Source of the DNA: Comamonadaceae bacterium
GTDB lineage: Bacteria; Pseudomonadota; Gammaproteobacteria; Burkholderiales; Burkholderiaceae_C
Length of the DNA stretch: 64,000 nucleotides
Direction of reading: 5' to 3'
NCBI GenBank assembly: GCA_027488985.1
Contig: JAIYAR010000003.1
Span: forward strand, 248,001-312,000
The translations under genes and the position numbers were made by a program. Of this stretch, positions 58,341 through 64,000 are shown piece after piece. The notes beneath the pieces are model-generated. The model did not search any database and had not been told where the DNA came from. It worked only from the letters and a program-made list of their open reading frames with translations. Within the stretch, counting starts at the first letter, position 1. Each line of letters opens with the position of its first letter.

Positions 58341-59597
58341 TCAAGCGATCCGCGCAGGCAGCCACTGTCCCCGGTAAGCCGTGCACACCATCACCATCCC
58401 CACGGTGACCAAGGCGGCAAAGCCCAGCACCAGCGTGTTCAGATCGAGCTGCAATGCCGTCGCGCCGGCGTACACCGCTAGCATGACCAGCATGCCGGCG
58501 TTCTCGTTGAAGCCTTGTACTGCAATCGATCGACCTGCCGTCAGCAGCGTGTATCCGCGATGTTGCAGCAACGCATTCATGGGCACCACGAAAAATCCGG
58601 CCATCGCGCCCACTCCAACCATCAGCGCGGCTGCCACTGGAATGGACTCCACCAACAGCATCAGCGGAATAACCAAGCCCAGTAACAAGCCCAGCGGCAG
58701 CAAGCGGACCGCCCGGTCCAGTGCAATGTAGCGGCTGGCAGCGATAGCACCTGCGACAACGCCCAAAGCTGTCACCCCCTGGAGGTAAGCCGCCTTGTCA
58801 AGGGGCAGGTTCAAGGCCTCATGGGCCCAACGCAGAACCACAAGCTGCAATGTAGCCCCGACACCCCACAACAGCGTAGTGACGGACATGGACATTCCGC
58901 CCACGTCATCCCGCCACAAAAGAATGTTCTCACGCCAAAACCGCACCGCCAAAGCGATGGGGTGGATAGAGTGCGGGTCATAGCGTGCACCACTGTCCGG
59001 AATGGCAAAGCAGACCAACATCGCCAGAGTATTCATGGACAGCAACATCAGCATGCCTGCCAGCAGAGCTGTATCGGCAGTTCCAAGCCAGCTCCAAGAC
59101 TCCGGCCATTGCATAACCGGCATCAGCGGACTGATCAAGAAGCCACCCACCACCGTCCCGAAAATCACCGCGCAGACGGTAGCACCTTCAAAAAAACCGT
59201 TCGCACGCACCAAGTCACCTGGGGGAAGCAACTCGGTCATCAAGCCGTACTTGGCCGGGGCATAAAGCGCAGCGCCCCAACCGGCCACCACGATGGCCAG
59301 AAGAGGATCCACCCCATATAAAAGCAACATCATCGCGAACACCTTGAAGGCATTTGACAACACCATGACGCGCCCCTTGGGGTAGGCATCCGCCAATGGT
59401 CCGACCAGTGGTGCCAGAAGCACATAGAACAAGGTGAACCCGATCTTGAGCAGCGGAATACGCCAATCAGCCCCGGCCAACTCCATCACGCGAGCGATGG
59501 CCACGATCAGGAACGCGTTGTCAGCGAGGGTGGAAACAAACTGCACCGCGAGCAGCACATAAAAGGCGCGGGGCATCGAGCGGGAAGGAAGGTGCAT
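58341..59597 (-). CDS. lplT: Lysophospholipid transporter LplT (MFS)
   Basis: 418 aa, about twelve helices. Starts with ARAFYVLLAVQFVSTLADNAFLIVA-like MFS helix 1 and has LMTELLPPGDLVRANGFFEG, as in LplT, which flips lysophospholipids inward for reacylation by Aas. No aas gene is here. It lies 63 bases upstream of the glycosyltransferase on the same strand, probably one transcript. Confidence 0.9.
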   Translation of the reverse strand: MHLPSRSMPRAFYVLLAVQFVSTLADNAFLIVAIARVMELAGADWRIPLLKIGFTLFYVLLAPLVGPLADAYPKGRVMVLSNAFKVFAMMLLLYGVDPLLAIVVAGWGAALYAPAKYGLMTELLPPGDLVRANGFFEGATVCAVIFGTVVGGFLISPLMPVMQWPESWSWLGTADTALLAGMLMLLSMNTLAMLVCFAIPDSGARYDPHSIHPIALAVRFWRENILLWRDDVGGMSMSVTTLLWGVGATLQLVVLRWAHEALNLPLDKAAYLQGVTALGVVAGAIAASRYIALDRAVRLLPLGLLLGLVIPLMLLVESIPVAAALMVGVGAMAGFFVVPMNALLQHRGYTLLTAGRSIAVQGFNENAGMLVMLAVYAGATALQLDLNTLVLGFAALVTVGMVMVCTAYRGQWLPARIA

Positions 59598-59669
59598 AGC
59601 TCAGCGGAAGTTGAAGCTGCGGATGCTGCCGTCTGCGTGTGAAGACTCGGTGACATAGCGTGTGAAGAC

Positions 59670-60200
59670 ATGGTGTCACGGTTTTGCAGCAATGCATGCC
59701 TAGCATCCGGCATCCGAAGAAAGGGGGCGCTCTTGCAACAACGATGGGCCCGATGGGCCGCCAAAGCACTGATCAGCTGCGCTTATGCCAGCATCCCGTT
59801 CGCGCCAGGGCTCGCGAGCCTGGTCTTCTGGCGCAGGCGCTACCTTCTGGACTACCGGGGGACCATGCGCAAAGCCCGGCGACACATACGCGCCATGGAC
59901 TCGGGGCCCGCACTGCACTATTTTCAGGATGTGGCAGGGCGCGTACAACATGTGCCGGAACATATCGAAGGCGAATGCGTTCAGTGCGGCAACTGCTGCA
60001 TGAACCATGAGTGCATGTTTCTCGAGCCAGCAGGTCCGGGCAAATTTCAATGCGGTGTTTACCACTCGCCCCTGCGTCGGATGTCCAACTGCGGATCTTT
60101 CCCCCTGCACGGGCACGACATTGCCCGCTACCAATGCCCGAGCTATTTTGTAGCTGGCACAAGCAAGCCCGTGATCCCGATCGTTTCAGTCACATCTTGA
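59670..60200 (+). CDS. Cysteine-cluster protein (YkgJ-like metal-binding)
   Basis: 176 aa. A basic N-terminal third and possible amphipathic helix (ALISCAYASIPFAPGLASLVFW) precede a Cys-rich domain: CVQCGNCC, CMFL, CGVYHSP, NCGSFP and CPSYF (about 107-157). The pattern fits YkgJ-type zinc or Fe-S clusters. Function unknown. It is divergent from lplT and ends at a strong bidirectional hairpin. Confidence 0.75.
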   Translation: MVSRFCSNACLASGIRRKGALLQQRWARWAAKALISCAYASIPFAPGLASLVFWRRRYLLDYRGTMRKARRHIRAMDSGPALHYFQDVAGRVQHVPEHIEGECVQCGNCCMNHECMFLEPAGPGKFQCGVYHSPLRRMSNCGSFPLHGHDIARYQCPSYFVAGTSKPVIPIVSVTS

Positions 60201-60211
60201 GGCACAAAAAC

Positions 60212-60240
60212 AAAAAAGCCGCTCATCGAGCGGCTTTTTT
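60212..60240. terminator. Bidirectional rho-independent terminator
   Basis: 13-bp perfect stem AAAAAAGCCGCTC/GAGCGGCTTTTTT with an ATC loop. It serves the cysteine-cluster gene (+) and the cytochrome c4 gene (-). Confidence 0.95.
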
Positions 60241-60257
60241 GTTAAGCGGGTAGGGGC

Positions 60258-60923
60258 TTACTTGAAGCGATTTTGCGGTACCACTTTGAGGTCAGTTGGC
60301 AATGCACCAATGTAATTGGCAAGCTCCTTGAGCTCTGCGTTGCTGAACTGCTTGGCGATGCCGCCCATGATCGCGTTGCCGCGGCCAATATTGGCGTTAC
60401 CTTCAACCTTGTAAGCCTTCAGTGCGACATACAGGTAGTCACTATGTTGGCCGGCGATTTTGGGGTAAGTGGGGTCAATCGGCTTGCTGAGGGACTCACC
60501 GTGGCAGGAAGCGCAATTGCCTTTGGTGAGCAATGCATTCACTTTCTCGGAACCCGGAGGCGCTTTCTCCAGTGCCGGCGCACCTTCAACCACGCCACTG
60601 GCTTCATAGTAAGCAGCCAAATCCGCGATATCTTGGTCGGTCAAGGAGGCGGAAACACCTTTCATGGAAGGGTGCTTGCGCTCGCCCTTCTTGTAAGCGT
60701 TCAGGGAAGCAGCAATGTACTTGCCGCTTTGACCGGAGATCTTGGGGACCTTGTGAATTTCAGGGAAGCTGGCCTGGTAGCCCACGATGCCGTGGCAGCC
60801 GATGCACATGGCATTCTTTTTGGCGCCAGCCTGCACATCACCCTGCACGCCCTCGGCATGAGCTGCAAAAACGGTCACAGAGGCGACAAGCGCGGCGGAC
60901 AGCGACAAGAGAATTTTGTTCAT
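60258..60923 (-). CDS. Diheme cytochrome c4
   Basis: 221 aa with a signal peptide (1-23, AAHA). Two cytochrome c domains, each with CxxCH: CIGCHG (about 40) and CASCHG (about 138), and axial Met in KHPSMKG and GNAIMGG. Periplasmic electron carrier that can feed cbb3 or caa3 oxidases, such as the one encoded 15 kb away. Confidence 0.94.
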   Translation of the reverse strand: MNKILLSLSAALVASVTVFAAHAEGVQGDVQAGAKKNAMCIGCHGIVGYQASFPEIHKVPKISGQSGKYIAASLNAYKKGERKHPSMKGVSASLTDQDIADLAAYYEASGVVEGAPALEKAPPGSEKVNALLTKGNCASCHGESLSKPIDPTYPKIAGQHSDYLYVALKAYKVEGNANIGRGNAIMGGIAKQFSNAELKELANYIGALPTDLKVVPQNRFK

Positions 60924-61043
60924 TTTGCGAGGACAATCACAGAGTGATGACGTGGTGGTTGTATCAAACCATTATATCGACAAGGCCCTCCGTAGAACCC
61001 CTATGTTTGATCCCCATCAAGCGACAACGCCTAAGCATTTGCT

Positions 61044-61898
61044 ATGAAATTCACCGGTACCTCCAACTACGTTGCCACCCAGGACCTGATGCTTTCGGTC
61101 AATGCCGCCATCACCCTGCAGCGCCCCCTGCTTGTCAAGGGTGAGCCCGGCACCGGCAAAACCATGCTGGCGGAAGAAGTGTCTGAAGCCTTGGGCATGC
61201 CTTTGTTGCAATGGCACATCAAATCCACCACCAAAGCACAGCAGGGCCTGTACGAATACGACGCCGTGAGCCGCCTGCGCGACTCGCAGCTATCCGATGT
61301 GGATGGTGGCGAGCGCGTCAAAGACATCAACAACTACATCATCAAAGGCGTGCTGTGGCAGGCCTTTACCGCCGAGCAACCCGTGGCGCTGCTGATTGAC
61401 GAAATCGACAAGGCCGACATCGAATTCCCCAACGACCTGTTGCGCGAAATCGACCGCATGGAGTTTTACTGCTACGAGACCCGCCAGCTCATCAAGGCCA
61501 AGCATCGACCGCTGGTATTCATCACCTCCAACAACGAGAAAGAGTTGCCTGACGCCTTTTTGCGCCGCTGCTTCTTCCATTACATCAAGTTCCCAGATGC
61601 CACCACCATGCAAAGCATTGTGGATGTGCACTTCCGCGGCTTGAAAAAAGAGCTTGTCAGCGCTGCCATGAAAACCTTCTTCGAGGTGCGCAACCTGCCA
61701 GGCCTCAAGAAAAAACCCTCCACCAGCGAGCTGCTGGACTGGCTCAAGTTGCTGCTGGCCGAAGACATTCCCGCTGAAGCCCTACAAAGCAAAGACGACA
61801 AAATGGCAGTGCCCCCTCTGGTGGGCGCGCTGCTGAAGAACGAACAGGACGTCACCCTGTTTGAAAAACTGATGTTTATGCAACGCCACAACCGGTAA
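61044..61898 (+). CDS. MoxR-family AAA+ ATPase
   Basis: 284 aa. Walker A GEPGTGKT (about 33-40), Walker B ALLIDEIDKAD, sensor VFITSNNEKELPDAFLRRC with arginine finger. MoxR ATPases work as chaperones with VWA-domain partners to insert metals or mature enzymes. The matching CoxE-like VWA gene lies 0.8 kb downstream, so they probably act together. It heads a four-gene plus-strand run. Confidence 0.93.
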   Translation: MKFTGTSNYVATQDLMLSVNAAITLQRPLLVKGEPGTGKTMLAEEVSEALGMPLLQWHIKSTTKAQQGLYEYDAVSRLRDSQLSDVDGGERVKDINNYIIKGVLWQAFTAEQPVALLIDEIDKADIEFPNDLLREIDRMEFYCYETRQLIKAKHRPLVFITSNNEKELPDAFLRRCFFHYIKFPDATTMQSIVDVHFRGLKKELVSAAMKTFFEVRNLPGLKKKPSTSELLDWLKLLLAEDIPAEALQSKDDKMAVPPLVGALLKNEQDVTLFEKLMFMQRHNR

Positions 61899-61903
61899 TC
61901 ACT

Positions 61904-62128
61904 ATGAGTTCCAACTTATTGCTAGAGGGCGTCTCCGATGCCGTAGGTTTTGTAGGTGGTGCTCTTGCCGGCTTCTGGATAGGTCAATTGCTGGGCATGG
62001 ACCTGTTTGCTCCAGGTTACGGCGGCGCCAGCATAGGTGCGATTCTGCTCGTGGGCCTGGGCGGTGGTCTTGGATTGCAATTGGCCCGTAAATGGCGCAA
62101 TCGCAAGGCTGACAAAACCGGGGAGTAG
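61904..62128 (+). CDS. Small glycine-rich membrane protein
   Basis: 74 aa with two hydrophobic, Gly-rich segments (VGFVGGALAGFWIGQLLGM and IGAILLVGLGGGLGLQLA) and a basic tail (RKWRNRKADKTGE). It begins 5 bases after the MoxR stop and 2 bases before the GNAT start, so it is co-translated with them. I recognise no family. Confidence 0.75.
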   Translation: MSSNLLLEGVSDAVGFVGGALAGFWIGQLLGMDLFAPGYGGASIGAILLVGLGGGLGLQLARKWRNRKADKTGE

Positions 62129-62130
62129 GC

Positions 62131-62727
62131 ATGGCATTTGTGGAGCCCGTGACCCTTAGCGCCCGCGGCGTCACCCTAATACCGCTGGCGCTGGAGCATG
62201 AAGCGGGACTGCGGGCCGCAGCCGCGGACGGAGAGCTTTGGAAGATCCGTGTGACCTCGGTGCCCGAGCCAGAGAACACACGCAAATACATTGAAGACGC
62301 ACTCGCCATGCGCGAAGCCGGCCACCGCTTTGCCTTCGCCGTCACTGAAAGCGCAACCGGCAAGGTGCTGGGCTGCAGCAGCTACCACGACATCGTGCCG
62401 GCCATCAAGCGTGTCGAAATCGGCTGGACCTGGTATGCCAAAAGCAGCCAACGCAGCCACGTGAACACCACCTCCAAACTGCTGTTGCTCACCCACGCCT
62501 TCGAGACGCTGGGCTGCAATGTAGTAGGTTGGCGCACCGACAACTTCAACTTCGCATCCCAAGCCGCCATCGAGCGCTTGGGCGCCAGACGAGACGGTGT
62601 GATCCGCGGCCACGCACTGCGCCGCGACGGCACCATCCGCGACACCGTGATGTACAGCCTGCGCAGCGGGGAATGGCCTGAGGTGAAAGCTCAGTTGCTA
62701 TACCTGCTGGACAAACCCCGCACCTGA
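62131..62727 (+). CDS. GNAT-family N-acetyltransferase (RimJ/RimL-like)
   Basis: 198 aa. GNAT core: FAFAVTESATGKVLGCSSYHD, then IGWTWYAKSSQRSHVNTTSKLLLLTHAFETLG (helix after the acetyl-CoA loop) and the final Tyr-containing MYSLRSGEWPE. Close relatives acetylate protein N-termini or small molecules. It is inside the MoxR-VWA run; a role in that system is not evident. Confidence 0.9.
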   Translation: MAFVEPVTLSARGVTLIPLALEHEAGLRAAAADGELWKIRVTSVPEPENTRKYIEDALAMREAGHRFAFAVTESATGKVLGCSSYHDIVPAIKRVEIGWTWYAKSSQRSHVNTTSKLLLLTHAFETLGCNVVGWRTDNFNFASQAAIERLGARRDGVIRGHALRRDGTIRDTVMYSLRSGEWPEVKAQLLYLLDKPRT

Positions 62728-62737
62728 GGGCACCGCC

Positions 62738-63952
62738 ATGCTGCTGGACTTCTTCTACACCCTGCGCTCTGCCAAGTTGCCTGTATCGGTTAAGGAATAC
62801 CTGACGCTGCTCGAGGCACTGCAAAAAGGAGTGGTAGGGCCGAACACCCGGCCCGCGGATGGTGAAGCAGAAGCAAGCGGCTACAGCATTGACGACTTCT
62901 ACTTCCTGGCCCGCACCACGCTGGTCAAAGACGAGAAGCACTACGACAAGTTCGACCGGGCGTTCGGGGCCTACTTCAAAGGCATCGAACACGTCAGCGA
63001 TTTCACCAAAGAAATTCCGGCCGAGTGGCTGCGCAAAAACCTCGAGAAATTTTTGACGCCTGAAGAGCAAGCCAAGCTGCAGGCCATGGGCTGGAACGAG
63101 CTGATGGAGACGCTCAAAAAGCGCCTCGAAGAGCAAAAAGAACGCCACGAAGGCGGCAACAAATGGATTGGCACGGGCGGCACATCGCCCTTTGGTGCTT
63201 ACGGGCAGAACCCGCAGGGCATCCGTATCGGGCAGGACAAGAGCCGTAACCGCAGCGCCGTGAAGGTGTGGGACCAGCGCGCCTACAAAGACTACGACGA
63301 CACCCAGGAGCTCGGCACCCGCAACATTAAGGTGGCGCTTCGCCGCCTGCGCAAGTTCGCCCGCGAAGGCCATGAGGACGAGCTGGACCTGGACGCCACC
63401 ATCAGCAAAACGGCGGCGAATGCGGGCTTCCTGGACATCAAGATGCGCCCGGAGCGGCACAACAATGTCAAGGTGCTGCTGCTGATGGACGTGGGCGGCA
63501 CCATGGACGACCATATCCAGCGGGTGGAAGAGCTGTTCAGCGCTGCCAAGACCGAGTTCAAGCACCTGGAGTTTTATTACTTCCACAACTGCGTCTATGA
63601 CTTCATGTGGAAGAACAACCGCCGCCGCTATGCCGAGAAGTTCGACACCTGGGACATCATCCGCAAATACAACAAAGACTACAAGCTGATCTTTGTGGGC
63701 GACGCGACCATGAGCCCCTACGAAATTTTGCAGCCGGGCGGCAGCGTGGAATACAACAACGAAGAGCCCGGCGCCGAATGGCTGCAGCGGCTGATGAGCG
63801 CCTTCCCGAAATTCGCCTGGATCAACCCCGAACCCCAAGGCGTCTGGCAGTACCGCCAGAGCATCGCGGTCATCCAGCAGCTGGTGCAAAACAAGATGTA
63901 CCCCCTCACCCTCAAAGGCCTGGAAGAGGCGATGCGGCAGCTGACCAAGTAG
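62738..63952 (+). CDS. CoxE-like VWA-domain protein
   Basis: 404 aa. The N-terminal half is helical and charged; the C-terminal half (about 235-390) is a VWA fold starting NNVKVLLLMDVGGTMDDHIQ. The MIDAS motif is D-x-G-x-M where D-x-S-x-S is usual, so metal coordination may be weak. In MoxR-CoxE pairs such proteins guide the ATPase to its target. It ends the run; a 9-bp hairpin follows. Confidence 0.9.
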   Translation: MLLDFFYTLRSAKLPVSVKEYLTLLEALQKGVVGPNTRPADGEAEASGYSIDDFYFLARTTLVKDEKHYDKFDRAFGAYFKGIEHVSDFTKEIPAEWLRKNLEKFLTPEEQAKLQAMGWNELMETLKKRLEEQKERHEGGNKWIGTGGTSPFGAYGQNPQGIRIGQDKSRNRSAVKVWDQRAYKDYDDTQELGTRNIKVALRRLRKFAREGHEDELDLDATISKTAANAGFLDIKMRPERHNNVKVLLLMDVGGTMDDHIQRVEELFSAAKTEFKHLEFYYFHNCVYDFMWKNNRRRYAEKFDTWDIIRKYNKDYKLIFVGDATMSPYEILQPGGSVEYNNEEPGAEWLQRLMSAFPKFAWINPEPQGVWQYRQSIAVIQQLVQNKMYPLTLKGLEEAMRQLTK

Positions 63953-63976
63953 GCATCACTCTGCGGCGAGTGATGC
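63953..63976 (+). terminator. Stem-loop at the end of the MoxR-VWA run
   Basis: GCATCACTC/GAGTGATGC, 9-bp stem with a 6-base loop directly after the VWA stop codon. No T run. Just beyond, GATACAATCC looks like the -10 region of the next gene outside the window. Confidence 0.6.
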
Positions 63977-64000
63977 CCCGCGCGCAGGCCGATACAATCC

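Noticed and set aside
62546..63889. 447-codon minus-strand frame opposite the VWA gene
   Set aside because: Shadow frame, Val/Leu/His-rich, no recognisable domain.
1..64000. tRNA/rRNA genes, CRISPR arrays, insertion sequences, prophage
   Set aside because: None recognised by reading both strands; no transposase, integrase or regularly spaced repeats were seen.

Overview
The window reads as a chromosomal segment of a betaproteobacterium of the order Burkholderiales, most likely family Comamonadaceae (Rhodoferax/Curvibacter-like). Supporting signs are the high-GC, densely packed genes, the split imuA-imuB/dnaE2 SOS mutasome, a caa3-type oxidase operon with DUF2970, DUF2909 and SURF1 partners, a Bug (TctC) binding protein, PEP-CTERM proteins, and a CIRCE element in front of rpoH. 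This placement is an inference from gene content. I see no tRNA or rRNA gene, CRISPR array, transposase or phage gene. No stretch above 300 bases lacks a gene; the longest gaps are about 230 bases (1150-1375 and 33117-33343).

Layout. 1-2.4 kb: the N-terminal part of a receiver-like protein cut by the window edge, a PEP-CTERM protein, a small outer-membrane barrel and a universal stress protein. 2.5-6 kb: dnaE2 with a LexA box. 6-10 kb: alkB with a divergent AraC regulator, a dienelactone hydrolase and an SDR. 10-14.9 kb: a second PEP-CTERM protein behind a CRP-like site, an EamA exporter with a divergent Lrp regulator, a transglutaminase-like protein, a thioesterase, a DUF1993 protein and a small barrel. 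14.9-17.4 kb: imuB-imuA with a second LexA box. 17.5-26.4 kb: a phosphonate island: GntR regulator, PLP lyase/aminotransferase and EamA on the minus strand; binding protein, ATPase, fused permease, phosphonoacetaldehyde hydrolase and FAD oxidoreductase on the plus strand, with a Pho box in between. 26.4-37.2 kb: housekeeping and accessory genes, including a four-gene minus operon (cysteine hydrolase, DUF1272, EamA, GlxA-type regulator), an acyl-CoA synthetase, CIRCE-rpoH and a Bug protein. 37.3-46.3 kb: the cytochrome c oxidase locus (coxB, coxA, a 37-aa protein, ctaG, DUF2970, coxC, then surf1, a thioredoxin-fold protein, ctaA, ctaB, sco). 46.4-52.8 kb: DUF2244, a BioC-like methyltransferase, comF, trmL, MaoC, an orphan ParA and a KefF/KefC-like pair. 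52.9-59.6 kb: small unknown proteins, then genes pointing to membrane lipids (Mpo1-like membrane protein, membrane-anchored class III aminotransferase, phosphatidylserine decarboxylase, GT4 glycosyltransferase, LplT-like transporter). 59.7-64 kb: a cysteine-cluster protein, cytochrome c4, and a MoxR ATPase, small membrane protein, GNAT, CoxE-like VWA run.

How it works together. Two LexA-boxed units supply the ImuA/ImuB/DnaE2 translesion machinery. The phosphonate island imports and degrades an aminoethylphosphonate-type compound and carries both a PhoB-like box and a GntR-type palindrome. The cox genes encode the oxidase plus heme A synthesis and copper insertion.

The most unusual signal is a dispersed repeat of about 50 bp. 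Its pattern is GCTAT, about 7 variable bases, ATAGCTGCTTGCGCA, then a CATGAGCGCTAGAGGCC-like tail. At least nine copies are present, almost all inside genes and in frame: three in dnaE2, two in imuB, one just upstream of imuA, one in a cation antiporter, and two forming the signal-peptide cores of a Bug protein and the Sco lipoprotein.
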